IMG/VR virus record: IMGVR_UViG_3300036851_000385
Coordinates: 1 to 64,000 of that record
Source of the DNA: a virus
Direction: 5' to 3' (one strand)
DNA length: 64,000 nt
The first letter of the stretch is position 1. The number at the start of each line of letters is the position of its first letter. Under the pieces are notes generated by a model. It saw only the letters and a list, made by a program, of their open reading frames with translations, was not told the DNA's origin and did no database searches. This document shows positions 55,209 through 62,996 of the stretch, piece by piece. The translations under genes and the position numbers were made by a program.

Positions 55209-55609
55209 CCGCTCGGCTCTACATCTTCACGCTGACGTTGGTGTTCGCAAGCGGTGCCGCGACCGGCTGGGGGCTCTCCCACCTCTACGGAGAGATCGAG
55301 TTCCCGGCGAGACCTGAGCCGCTCACCGCACCCACGCGCTTGCAGGCGGATGGGATGGCCGAGGCGGACCCTCCGCCCCTGGTCAAGCTCGGCAGCCAGG
55401 GCAGCGCCGTCGTCGTCCTCTACGCCGACCTCCAGGCGTTCGACGCGGTAGACGAGAGGGGCACGCTCACGGTTCCGGCAGGCACGTATGCCAGGATCGA
55501 GGAATACTATCCCTGGAACGACTCCGCGTTCGTCCGGATCGCCACGGGTCCGGTCAAAGGGCGCGCGGGCGTGACCCTGCGGACCAACCTGCGGAAGCTC
55601 TCCCGCTAA
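55205..55609 (+). CDS. Exported or membrane-anchored SH3-like protein
   Basis: A 134-residue protein with a GTG start. An N-terminal signal or anchor helix (LYIFTLTLVFASGAATGWGL) is followed by a beta-rich domain (GSQGSAVVVLYADLQAFDAV; GTYARIEEYYPWNDSAFVRI) that resembles a bacterial SH3 domain. It may bind the cell wall. Confidence 0.55.
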   Translation: MTARLYIFTLTLVFASGAATGWGLSHLYGEIEFPARPEPLTAPTRLQADGMAEADPPPLVKLGSQGSAVVVLYADLQAFDAVDERGTLTVPAGTYARIEEYYPWNDSAFVRIATGPVKGRAGVTLRTNLRKLSR

Positions 55610-55657
55610 CGCCGCCGCGGCTGCTTTTCACGCGGCTGTCCTGCTTGCTTTCCTGAT

Positions 55658-55837
55658 ATGCAGAACAAACCTGCCGATCCCTTTCCTCTCCCACCGCAGA
55701 AGTGCGGCCTGTGCGGCACTCTCTTGATCCCAGTGCGGACGCCGGAGGGGAATTTCCGCCTGTGGTGTTGTAATCCCAAATGTCCCAAGAGCCGCGAGGA
55801 GTTCGACGACGACGACGAGCTGGAGGAGACCTCATGA
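55658..55837 (+). CDS. 59-residue zinc-ribbon protein
   Basis: A short ORF with KCGLCGTLLIPVRT and CCNPKCPK, a clear zinc ribbon, then a run of acidic residues. Its TGA overlaps the next ATG (ATGA). Part of a run of small zinc proteins from 55.7 to 59.7 kb. Confidence 0.6.
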   Translation: MQNKPADPFPLPPQKCGLCGTLLIPVRTPEGNFRLWCCNPKCPKSREEFDDDDELEETS

Positions 55838-55992
55838 TCCCCACTCCCACCCCACCCGGCCGGTGCTTTACCTGCGGCGCGGCGCTGACACCGACGACCT
55901 TCTCACCGTGTGTCTGGACCTGTCCTCGGCCGGAGTGTGCTGCTTACTACAGGCTGATCGAGGCGAAGCGGCAGCCGGGGGCGAAGCCATGA
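55834..55992 (+). CDS. 52-residue zinc-ribbon protein
   Basis: RCFTCGAALTPTTF and CPRPECAAYY give four cysteines for one zinc. Coupled by ATGA on both sides. Confidence 0.6.
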   Translation: MIPTPTPPGRCFTCGAALTPTTFSPCVWTCPRPECAAYYRLIEAKRQPGAKP

Positions 55993-56216
55993 GCGAGCGC
56001 GACTATCCCCCGCTAGAGGTGCTCTGTTCCTGCGGCAAGACGACCGTGATGCGCTGGGACGGCCGGAAGTGGGAGGCCGATGATCCGGCCTGGGTCTACG
56101 GAGCCAGGCCGGAGGGCAGTGGCGCGGTAGAAACCCTCTGGTCCTGCGGAGAGCCCGGTCACTGGCAGAGGAACGTGCGAGGGATGCGGGAGCCGGCGGA
56201 GGCGAGGAAGCCGTGA
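55989..56216 (+). CDS. Small Cys-containing protein
   Basis: A 75-residue protein: VLCSCGKTTVMRWDGRKWE and LWSCGEPGHWQR give a possible zinc site. Coupled by ATGA before and GTGA after. Confidence 0.6.
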   Translation: MSERDYPPLEVLCSCGKTTVMRWDGRKWEADDPAWVYGARPEGSGAVETLWSCGEPGHWQRNVRGMREPAEARKP

Positions 56217-56506
56217 TCGAGGAGAGGACGCGCGCGATCATTGCAGTTCTGCGCCGGGACTTCGCGCTTTCGCTGCGTGTCTCTTCGGCAATCGATCCGA
56301 ATTCCCACCGGGACATCCTCCGCGCCTTTGACTGCGCCGTCTTGATGGCACTGGATCCCGAGGAGTGGGAGCGGCTGCACCGGGAGGCTGTCGTCACGTT
56401 TGCCGGTCCTCCGAAGATGACGGCAACAGCGGATCCGCTGTCGGGCGAGTGTACCGGCATCACGATCGACTTTAGCGAGGGGGAGCCGGAGGCGGCGAAG
56501 CCATGA
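56213..56506 (+). CDS. Hypothetical protein
   Basis: A 97-residue protein with a GTG start. Helices (RTRAIIAVLRRDFALSLRVS; FDCAVLMALDPEEWERLHRE) followed by a beta C-terminal end. No family is recognised. Confidence 0.5.
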   Translation: MIEERTRAIIAVLRRDFALSLRVSSAIDPNSHRDILRAFDCAVLMALDPEEWERLHREAVVTFAGPPKMTATADPLSGECTGITIDFSEGEPEAAKP

Positions 56507-56751
56507 GATTGCCAGGGCTGCCGTTCCGCTTCCTCGGACTGGAGATCGAGGAGCACCAACGCGCGTGGACGTGCTGCATCTACTGTGCCATCAAGACGCG
56601 GCGGCAATACACGGCGGAGCGGCACTCATTCACCGGGGTAGGGTCGACGCCACTGCACGCCTTCGTCAACAGCATTCTGCTGGCAGGGCAGCAGGCGAGG
56701 ATGACGCGGCAGTGCTCTGATGGCCCTCATTCGCTGGGCGGGTATTACTAG
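56503..56751 (+). CDS. Hypothetical protein
   Basis: An 82-residue protein starting MRLPGLPFRFLGLEIEEHQR, with TCCIYCAIKTRR. Coupled by ATGA. It ends 3 nt before the next large structural gene. Confidence 0.5.
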   Translation: MRLPGLPFRFLGLEIEEHQRAWTCCIYCAIKTRRQYTAERHSFTGVGSTPLHAFVNSILLAGQQARMTRQCSDGPHSLGGYY

Positions 56752-56754
56752 GAC

Positions 56755-59031
56755 GTGGCACAGCTTGCGCCGGGGCACATAGACACCGGAACCTCTGCCA
56801 CCCATACGCTCTCCTTCGACATCTCCGTTCGCGCCCAGGTGCCGAGCGGAGATATCTTGGCCGATTTTCCTAATACCCTCACCGTCGTCCGGCTCTACAC
56901 CGAAGCCGTCACCGCCCTGCACGGCCGGAGCGATCTGGGGGCGGGGATCGACACCGCCGACACGATCCGGCTGGCGCTGGAATATGGACCGGGGCCGACC
57001 ATCGTCATCCTGGAGACGCTCGGCTCCATTCCGAATAGCGGGGAGCCGCCGCTGTTTGCCGACGTGACCGTGAGCCGGACGGATGCGGGCCTGCGGCTGG
57101 GGGTCACGATCGACGGGAACGACCATCTGCGGTATGAGTGGTGGCAGGACAGTTCCACAACGGCCACGATCACGGTGGGAGGCAACACGGTCGAGGCGTG
57201 GACGAAGAGCGAGCCCCCGGTCTCGCTTGGCGGCGGTGGCCGGCTGATGTGGTACACCCTGATCGACGCGGCGGCCACTGCGACCTACTACCGCGCGAGG
57301 TTCAAAGACTTCACCTTCGGCGCGGGCAGCCTGCCGTTTGGGCCCTACGAGTTCTTCGAGGAGGGGACCATCCGGAACTTCGGTGCGCCGTGGGCGTACA
57401 CCGTGGATGCGCGGGTGATCGACGCGGACGGCACGACGGTTGCCGGCGTCGACCTCCTGCACCAGGGGAGCCCCCAGACCTCCGGGACATGGACACTCTC
57501 GGCGCAGCAGGACAACGAGCACACCGGACCGCTCCCGCCGGATGGCATTGCGCTAGTGACGCACCGGGTCGAGCCGGCGAGCCTGGAGGACCCCTGGCTC
57601 TCGGCGCAGACCGTGCGGCCGTATCCCACCGACCTGGAGTGCCGGTTCGCTGGGAACGCGCCGAAGTCGCCAGGGGACGCCTCCCCTACCGATTACTCCG
57701 TGGGCACGCTCACGATCGCGCCGTCCGTCTCCATCCTCCAGTCGAGTGAGGCGTGGGTGATCGACAGCGGGTCCGGCTCGGTCGGCGGGACATCCACAGT
57801 CCCGGTGTTCACGATCACCTCGGGACCTGCCACCGTTCGCCGGCCGCTTAAGGAGTCATGGACCGATTGGAATGACAGCGGCTCGCCGGACTTTGAGCCC
57901 ACGGACAATTGGACGACGACCGATTCCGACTTCTACGCATCCGGTGCCGGCGACGACCGATGGGGCGTGGGTCTCTACGCGCTGATGGATCTGGATCTGA
58001 CGGTCCCGGCCGGGCCGAATACGCAAGTAGCGGTCGCCATCACCTACGCAGTCGCCCAGGCCGAGGACACGATCGAGGTCACGTACTCCACGGACGTGGC
58101 CGGGAACCCGATCACGTTCCCGGCCGGCGGCAGGAGCACCCAGCGCATCGACCTGATGTTCCCGGTGGAGATCGACAGCCGGCCCCTCTACGGCGAGCGG
58201 ATCGCCGAAGTTCGGATCATCGGTCTGCTGGCCGGCGTCACGACGGTTCACGAGCTCGCGGTCGTGGCCGACGAGCAGGCGTATATCACCCTCTCCGGGC
58301 GCCGGGACGTGCTGGCCGATGACACGATCGCTTACAGCGGCATCGTCATCGCGCAGGACGGGCAGGCGCCGTCGCTCCTGTGGGGAACCGACACGCCGCT
58401 GATCCCTGCCGCCGACCGGGACCTCGACGGCCGCACCGACCAGCACGGCGACCATCAGAACGGAGTGTTCACGCTCGACGGCGTGACAACCGCGTTCCTG
58501 GGGGAAGCGCCGGGCATGGCGCAGGCAACTCTTTCAGACACGTTTACCGAGCTCTCGCGGATGGAGGGGCTGACCTCCGTCTACTCCAGCGCGGCACTTG
58601 ATGCGGCCCTCTCCGACGCCTTCGGTGAGATCGGCATCGACGGGGCGGGGGCGGCCTCGCCGGTCGTGCGCGCCTCCACCTGGTTCAAGCCGATCCGGCC
58701 GGCGGATCGGATGACGGCAGGGGCGGCCTATACGGTGCTCGCCCGCGTCGTCGTGACCGATGTCCTCGTGCCGGCAGGGCGAACGTCCGGGCAGGTGGTC
58801 GTGTTTCAACGGAACTACCTGGGGATGCTGCTGGAGGGGTTGGCGACCGACGCGGCGTATAACAGGCACGGTGCTGCTGTGACGGTGACGGCGCGGGGGT
58901 ATACAGGCGGGGCGCCGGCGCCGGGGGATACGGTGCTGGGGAGCGACACGACGGACGCCTCGGGCTTCGCTCTGGTGCCGATCCGCACCGGCACTCTCTC
59001 CGGCAGCCAGTTCTCGGCGTACTTATCCTGA
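56755..59031 (+). CDS. Large beta-rich structural protein, receptor-binding candidate
   Basis: A 758-residue protein with a GTG start. The N-terminal 190 residues resemble a concanavalin-like lectin fold (DVTVSRTDAGLRLGVTIDGN; YYRARFKDFTFG). Ig-like beta modules follow. The last 80 residues (AAVTVTARGYTGGAPAPGDT; VLGSDTTDASGFALVPI) look like a carboxypeptidase-regulatory/Ig-type end. Likely a host-binding fibre or adhesin. Confidence 0.6.
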   Translation: MAQLAPGHIDTGTSATHTLSFDISVRAQVPSGDILADFPNTLTVVRLYTEAVTALHGRSDLGAGIDTADTIRLALEYGPGPTIVILETLGSIPNSGEPPLFADVTVSRTDAGLRLGVTIDGNDHLRYEWWQDSSTTATITVGGNTVEAWTKSEPPVSLGGGGRLMWYTLIDAAATATYYRARFKDFTFGAGSLPFGPYEFFEEGTIRNFGAPWAYTVDARVIDADGTTVAGVDLLHQGSPQTSGTWTLSAQQDNEHTGPLPPDGIALVTHRVEPASLEDPWLSAQTVRPYPTDLECRFAGNAPKSPGDASPTDYSVGTLTIAPSVSILQSSEAWVIDSGSGSVGGTSTVPVFTITSGPATVRRPLKESWTDWNDSGSPDFEPTDNWTTTDSDFYASGAGDDRWGVGLYALMDLDLTVPAGPNTQVAVAITYAVAQAEDTIEVTYSTDVAGNPITFPAGGRSTQRIDLMFPVEIDSRPLYGERIAEVRIIGLLAGVTTVHELAVVADEQAYITLSGRRDVLADDTIAYSGIVIAQDGQAPSLLWGTDTPLIPAADRDLDGRTDQHGDHQNGVFTLDGVTTAFLGEAPGMAQATLSDTFTELSRMEGLTSVYSSAALDAALSDAFGEIGIDGAGAASPVVRASTWFKPIRPADRMTAGAAYTVLARVVVTDVLVPAGRTSGQVVVFQRNYLGMLLEGLATDAAYNRHGAAVTVTARGYTGGAPAPGDTVLGSDTTDASGFALVPIRTGTLSGSQFSAYLS

Positions 59032-59042
59032 TCGTAGAGACT

Positions 59043-59246
59043 ATGACAAGCGAAGAGTTCTTCGAGAACGAAACCAGTTATCGGTTCTACGACAGCACCG
59101 CGCGACAGTGTACCGTGCGAGGCTGCACGAAGCAATGCGTGAAAGAGTGCCATGCGTGCTGGCGGAACGGACAAGATGAGGTGATCTGGCTGTGCGAGGA
59201 GCACTTCGCGGAGTTCCGGAGCCGGTTCAAGGTTCCGGTCTCGTAG
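59043..59246 (+). CDS. Small cysteine-rich protein
   Basis: A 67-residue protein: CTVRGCTKQCVKECHACWRN and WLCEEHF give six or more metal ligands, similar to treble-clef domains. No family is recognised. Confidence 0.55.
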   Translation: MTSEEFFENETSYRFYDSTARQCTVRGCTKQCVKECHACWRNGQDEVIWLCEEHFAEFRSRFKVPVS

Positions 59247-59425
59247 GCGCCCTCTGCAGCGCCTGCCACCTGCCGCTGGCCGCCAACGCGCGCGAGAACC
59301 TCGCCGCGGAGACCCTGGGACAGCGAATGCGTGCCGGCAAGACGGAGCACGACGTATCCTGCTGGACGTGCGAGGCGTGCGGCCTGCCGGCGTGGGGGTG
59401 GGACTGGGACGACGATGGCGAGTGA
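59192..59425 (+). CDS. Small zinc-ribbon protein; start uncertain
   Basis: A 77-residue ORF with LCSACHLPLAAN and SCWTCEACGLPAWG. The GTG at 59192 gives a 55-nt overlap with the preceding gene; no closer ATG, GTG or TTG is in frame. Confidence 0.45.
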   Translation: MRGALRGVPEPVQGSGLVGALCSACHLPLAANARENLAAETLGQRMRAGKTEHDVSCWTCEACGLPAWGWDWDDDGE

Positions 59426-59672
59426 TAGTCCGCTAGTCTGCAGCCTCTGCGGCGCGCCCAAGGGGCACGACCACTCGGCCGGGGATTGCTTGTGGAACCT
59501 GCGGGAGCAGCTTCGCGAGGCGCATCGGGAGCGGGACGAGGCACGGCAGAAGGCGCGAGAGTATTACGATGCGCTGGCGTCCGGTACGATGGGCGAGTAT
59601 CTGTTCCAGAAGCACTACTGGAACGAGACGACCGAATGCCCGTGGCTCATCCAAAAGCCGCCTGAAAAGTAG
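59415..59672 (+). CDS. Small zinc-finger and helix protein
   Basis: An 85-residue protein with CSLCGAPKGHDHSAGDC at the start, then a long helix (LREQLREAHRERDEARQKAR) and WLIQKPPEK. It overlaps the preceding ORF by 11 nt. Confidence 0.55.
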   Translation: MASDSPLVCSLCGAPKGHDHSAGDCLWNLREQLREAHRERDEARQKAREYYDALASGTMGEYLFQKHYWNETTECPWLIQKPPEK

Positions 59673-59675
59673 CCC

Positions 59676-60662
59676 GTGGCACTCCTCTCCTCCTTCGCCT
59701 ACACCCGCACCCGCGTTCGCCAGGGCAAGACGGGTCAACGGGTACGCCTCGCGGCGGTGGTGGACGCGGCCTCGGTCGGAGCGGTCTTCAACCTCACCCA
59801 CAGGGTCGGGAACTACGGGAGAACTTCACAACGAGCCGGCACGCCCTACTTCGCATGGAGCAACTATCCAAACGGCCCGCCCTTCGAGCACGACACGGCC
59901 GTCAGTTCGCCGGCTTGCACGGACGCGCGCTTCGCCTGGGATAGTCGCAGATCGATCCTCCTGACGTGCCTGGATGACACAACGGTGCTTGTCCGGCGGA
60001 GCGACGACGACGCCCTATCGTTCAACACAGAGACCTCTCTGTTCACCGGAGCCTCGTGGCCGGATATCACCGCCTCGCGCGAAGGGCTCATTCTCTACGC
60101 AGCGCGTGTGTCGGGGGCCTTGTCGATCCGGCGGCAGTATCCGGGAGACGCCGCGCCCGCTGCGGCCTTCGACGCCGAGGACGACACCGCCACACCGCTC
60201 GCCCTAACCGACGATAGCTTCCGCCTGGTCTACGATTCGCGCGGCTGGCTTCTGCTTCACGCGCGCCTTGGCGCCGGAGCCTCCACGTCGCTGCTCCAAT
60301 CCTACGATGACGGCGAGACGTTCGAGAGCGTGTCGGGGGCAGTCACAGGGATCAGCGGGGGCTCCCACCCCGGCGCGTGCGTGGGAGCCGATGGGACCGC
60401 ATACGCCTACGCGAGGCTCTCCGGCGGGGAGATCAGCCTGACGCGCCGCGCGCCGGGAGACACGGCGTGGACCACCCCGGCAGTTGTCGTCGATGAGGCG
60501 TCGGCGGATCTTCTGATCGAGGACTTCAGTTTTTCGATGGCCGAGGGGTTCGAGGGGAGTCGTCGTCTTGTGCTCGTTGCGATCTTCGACGGCGAGAGCC
60601 TTCCCCAGGAGAGGTACAGCGCGGACGACGGGGAGAGCTTCGCGGCGTTCCCTGGAACGTAG
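59676..60662 (+). CDS. BNR/Asp-box beta-propeller structural protein
   Basis: A 328-residue protein with a GTG start. Asp-box motifs are visible (SYDDGETFES near 210; SADDGESF near 318; SDDDALSFN near 110), in a repeated beta pattern that fits a sialidase-type propeller. Catalytic residues cannot be placed with confidence. Probably a receptor-binding or glycan-acting tail protein. Confidence 0.6.
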   Translation: MALLSSFAYTRTRVRQGKTGQRVRLAAVVDAASVGAVFNLTHRVGNYGRTSQRAGTPYFAWSNYPNGPPFEHDTAVSSPACTDARFAWDSRRSILLTCLDDTTVLVRRSDDDALSFNTETSLFTGASWPDITASREGLILYAARVSGALSIRRQYPGDAAPAAAFDAEDDTATPLALTDDSFRLVYDSRGWLLLHARLGAGASTSLLQSYDDGETFESVSGAVTGISGGSHPGACVGADGTAYAYARLSGGEISLTRRAPGDTAWTTPAVVVDEASADLLIEDFSFSMAEGFEGSRRLVLVAIFDGESLPQERYSADDGESFAAFPGT

Positions 60663-60666
60663 GGGA

Positions 60667-60694
60667 GGCCGCCGGCTGGGACCGGGCGGCCTCA
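60667..60694 (+). terminator. Terminator-like hairpin after the propeller gene
   Basis: A GAGGCCGCC / GGCGGCCTC-type stem directly after the stop, loop GGCTGGGACC-like. It has only a weak T-run (CATCGTTG). Confidence 0.5.
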
Positions 60695-60730
60695 TCGTTG
60701 ACCGTTCTTCTCTCTGAAGGGAGAACCTTC

Positions 60731-60967
60731 GTGGGGGACTGTTCACTCTGCGAAGACGTTCTTCCTCCCGTACAGCAGAATGGGCAGCCCTCTTTCGGTG
60801 TCTGCCCCCACCAAAAGGTTGCCGCCCATCCCTATCCCGCAGTCTGCCCAGCCGCGGGAGTTCTGGCGCCCGGTTCGCCGCAGTCCGCACGGCTTCCTGC
60901 TGGCGAAAGAGAAAAGGGCGGTGCCGGAGATTGCTGCAGCGAACCTCCGGCACCTCTGCCCGGCTGA
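60731..60967 (+). CDS. Possible zinc-ribbon ORF, 5' part of a split gene
   Basis: A GTG-started frame with CSLCEDVLPPVQQNGQPSFG and VCPH, a good zinc ribbon, that turns into low-complexity Pro/Gly sequence after residue 45. The next ORF in another frame looks coding from the same point on, so an indel may have split one gene. Confidence 0.35.
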   Translation: MGDCSLCEDVLPPVQQNGQPSFGVCPHQKVAAHPYPAVCPAAGVLAPGSPQSARLPAGEREKGGAGDCCSEPPAPLPG

Positions 60968-61187
60968 CGGCTGTTCACCGAACCCCGAGCATTGCGTCGA
61001 TTCAGTCGAGGCCGGACAGGACTGCTCGCAAGCCGACCTCCTGCCCGCGCGCTATCCCAATAGCCGGCCAGGTATCGCTAACGCGGACATGCTTTCAAAT
61101 TTGGTGCAGGGGGCAGCGGCTGCGTCTGCCGGCGCCCCTGCCTCGCTTTCCGCCGGCGCCGTCTGCCGGGCGTCGTCTGCCCCGTAG
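60780..61187 (+). CDS. Hypothetical protein, possible 3' part of a split gene
   Basis: A 135-residue ORF without a Shine-Dalgarno. From about residue 27 it looks coding: EFWRPVRRSPHGFLLAKEKR, HLCPADGCSPNPEHCVDSVE, MLSNLVQGAAAASAGA. The first 25 residues look out of frame with the overlapping ORF, supporting a frameshift. No family is recognised. Confidence 0.45.
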   Translation: MGSPLSVSAPTKRLPPIPIPQSAQPREFWRPVRRSPHGFLLAKEKRAVPEIAAANLRHLCPADGCSPNPEHCVDSVEAGQDCSQADLLPARYPNSRPGIANADMLSNLVQGAAAASAGAPASLSAGAVCRASSAP

Positions 61188-61278
61188 GTGGGGGAAGCCC
61201 TGGGGGTTCTTTAGCCGCCGGACGCCTCCGGAAGCCGTCTCCCCCTCTCCGTGTATGACGGACTTTCTATGAAATTGG

Positions 61279-61340
61279 TGCGGGCGGGACGGAGTAGCTG
61301 GCAGTCCCGTTTCGCTCACTTTGGCTCCGTGAGCCCCGCA
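61279..61340 (+). ncRNA. Possible three-way-junction RNA structure
   Basis: TGCGGG (61279-61284) pairs with CCCGCA (61335-61340). Inside are CGGGAC/GTCCCG (61285-61309) and CTCAC/GTGAG (61315-61333). A further stem follows at 61345-61382. It lies in a 226-bp gap with no gene. It does not match a tRNA, since the T-loop consensus is missing. Could be part of a 3' end or a regulatory RNA. Confidence 0.25.
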
Positions 61341-61413
61341 AGGGCGCCTGCTACCCCGGCCGCGGGGCCGGATCGTAGGCGCAAGGGTAGTGTATCCCCT
61401 GGCCGCGCGGCTG

Positions 61414-61623
61414 TCAATCCTGCGAAACCCCTAGCATGGCGCCTGCTGCCCAGAACCCGCACGACCATGCCTGCACGACCGCGCCTGCTGCCATGAGGCA
61501 CATGCCCCACTCGCCCAGGGTGTCCGGCCAGATCGCAAGCCATACCGCCGCAAGCATGACGAGCGGCAGCGCCACAGTCCACACGGGGATGCGGCGCAGA
61601 TACGGCAGATGCTTCGCTAACAT
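61414..61623 (-). CDS. Small membrane protein, holin-like
   Basis: A 69-residue protein with two membrane segments (VALPLVMLAAVWLAIW; LMAAGAVVQAWSCGFWAAGA). It lies head to head with the small membrane gene at 61636. GGAG-type leader unclear. Confidence 0.5.
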   Translation of the reverse strand: MLAKHLPYLRRIPVWTVALPLVMLAAVWLAIWPDTLGEWGMCLMAAGAVVQAWSCGFWAAGAMLGVSQD

Positions 61624-61635
61624 TGGAGGTTCCTC

Positions 61636-61785
61636 ATGAACATCTCATGGCCCCCGCCCGGAGTCGGCTGGCTGATTGCCGTGGTGGTCCTCATCTTGCT
61701 AATCCTGTTACTGATCTTGGGCAACCTGTCCGTGCAAATCCTCGCGTGGTGTGTTGTGGCGCTGGCGATTGCTCGCTTGATCTAG
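61636..61785 (+). CDS. 49-residue membrane peptide
   Basis: A short ORF with GGAGG 6 nt before the ATG. Two hydrophobic segments (WLIAVVVLILLILLLILG; VQILAWCVVALAIARL) cover most of the protein, a shape that fits a small holin or pinholin. Confidence 0.55.
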   Translation: MNISWPPPGVGWLIAVVVLILLILLLILGNLSVQILAWCVVALAIARLI

Positions 61786-61824
61786 CGGCCGGCAGGGTGG
61801 CCACAGGCGCAGGCGGGGAGGGTA

Positions 61825-62871
61825 TCAGTCATCGGGACGTGCCTGAAATCGAAAGCGTAAAAAGACTTCGCCCCTGCCATCAGCCCAAGCCGAAACTGTC
61901 TGGTCTATCCCGGAGATGATAAATCCGGCTTGTTCGACCGCCTTCAGCATTTCCCCCACGTGTGTGGAGAAAAGCGTTGCGGCGAGGCCCTTGACCACAG
62001 CCTTCTCTCGTGCAATAGCTTTCGGGGACCTCCCCTCCGAGTGGATACCGACAGTGGTTTCGTCGCCGGAACTCGGTTCGCATGCGCTCCGCTGGCCGGG
62101 TGGTGTGGGCGGACTCATGGCACGGTCCATGCCCCACCCATCTTTCAATCTCCGACTCAGTAGCGCGTGTGAAATCCCTGCCTCCTCTGCCCAGAGCGCG
62201 AGCGTCTGCGTCCGGCCCTCATGAGTGATAAGCCGACTGCCCCGGCGGTTGTTAGCCTGCTCCTTTTGGGTAGCCCAACGACAATTTTCGGGGCTGTAGC
62301 CCTGTTCCGGATCGATTCGGTCCAGGCTATGCTTCTGCGACGGGCGCGGACCCATATCACCGATGAATGTCTGGAATGACTTCCAGCGCTCGCATACTCG
62401 GATCCCGCGACCGCCATAGTTCATCCAGGAAACATTATTGGGGTTGTTACATCGCGAGTGCATCCCTCGCCAGACTTTGTACTCGGGGTGAGGATCCTTC
62501 CGCATTGCGCCCCCGTGAATCGTAGGCCGGGGACGGCGGTGGCTACACTCCAGACAGCACGTGGAATGTCCGTTTTTGAGATTCTGAAGCAAGACGGACT
62601 TCTCGGCTCCACATGAGCAGCGACAGAGGATGAAATGCTGCCTGGGGTTTTTGTCCGATTGCGTATGGGAGTATCGAAGAACCACCCACTCGCCATAGGT
62701 ATCACCAGACTTGGGACAATTCTCGGATTCGAACCACTTCCGTTTGAGGTTTTCTCTATGGCACTTCTGGCTACAGAAGTGGCTCGCGCGAGGGCGTAAC
62801 GGAATGAATCCGACGCCACAGAACTGACAAATACAAGGAGCATTCGCTGGGTCAGGGAGAATATGTGCCAT
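61825..62871 (-). CDS. HNH/AP2-type homing endonuclease
   Basis: A 348-residue protein. The N-terminus has zinc fingers (CICQFCGVGFIPLRP...FCSQKCH; CRCSCG; CCLECSH). The HNH/AP2-like core is complete: YKVWRGMHSRCNNPNNVSW, then YGGRGIRVCERW, then SLDRIDPEQGYSPENCRWAT. A C-terminal HTH (QTLALWAEEAGISHALLSRR) aids site choice. Antisense just before the tail-fibre gene. It probably moves by homing; the target would be the sequence around 62.9 kb. Confidence 0.88.
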   Translation of the reverse strand: MAHILPDPANAPCICQFCGVGFIPLRPRASHFCSQKCHRENLKRKWFESENCPKSGDTYGEWVVLRYSHTQSDKNPRQHFILCRCSCGAEKSVLLQNLKNGHSTCCLECSHRRPRPTIHGGAMRKDPHPEYKVWRGMHSRCNNPNNVSWMNYGGRGIRVCERWKSFQTFIGDMGPRPSQKHSLDRIDPEQGYSPENCRWATQKEQANNRRGSRLITHEGRTQTLALWAEEAGISHALLSRRLKDGWGMDRAMSPPTPPGQRSACEPSSGDETTVGIHSEGRSPKAIAREKAVVKGLAATLFSTHVGEMLKAVEQAGFIISGIDQTVSAWADGRGEVFLRFRFQARPDD

Positions 62872-62996
62872 GTTCGCGTCTCCTTGTAGGCGCGGGCCGG
62901 ATGCCGGGAGGCTGCAACCTCGCCGGCATCATTGCTGTACAGCACTTATAAGTTCCCCAACTCACCCTCGAATGCCTTCCCTTCGAGAGGTAAATC

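Noticed and set aside
61279-61340. tRNA gene
   Set aside because: An outer stem and two arms exist, but there is no T-loop consensus, no anticodon arm of normal size and no acceptor of 7 bp.
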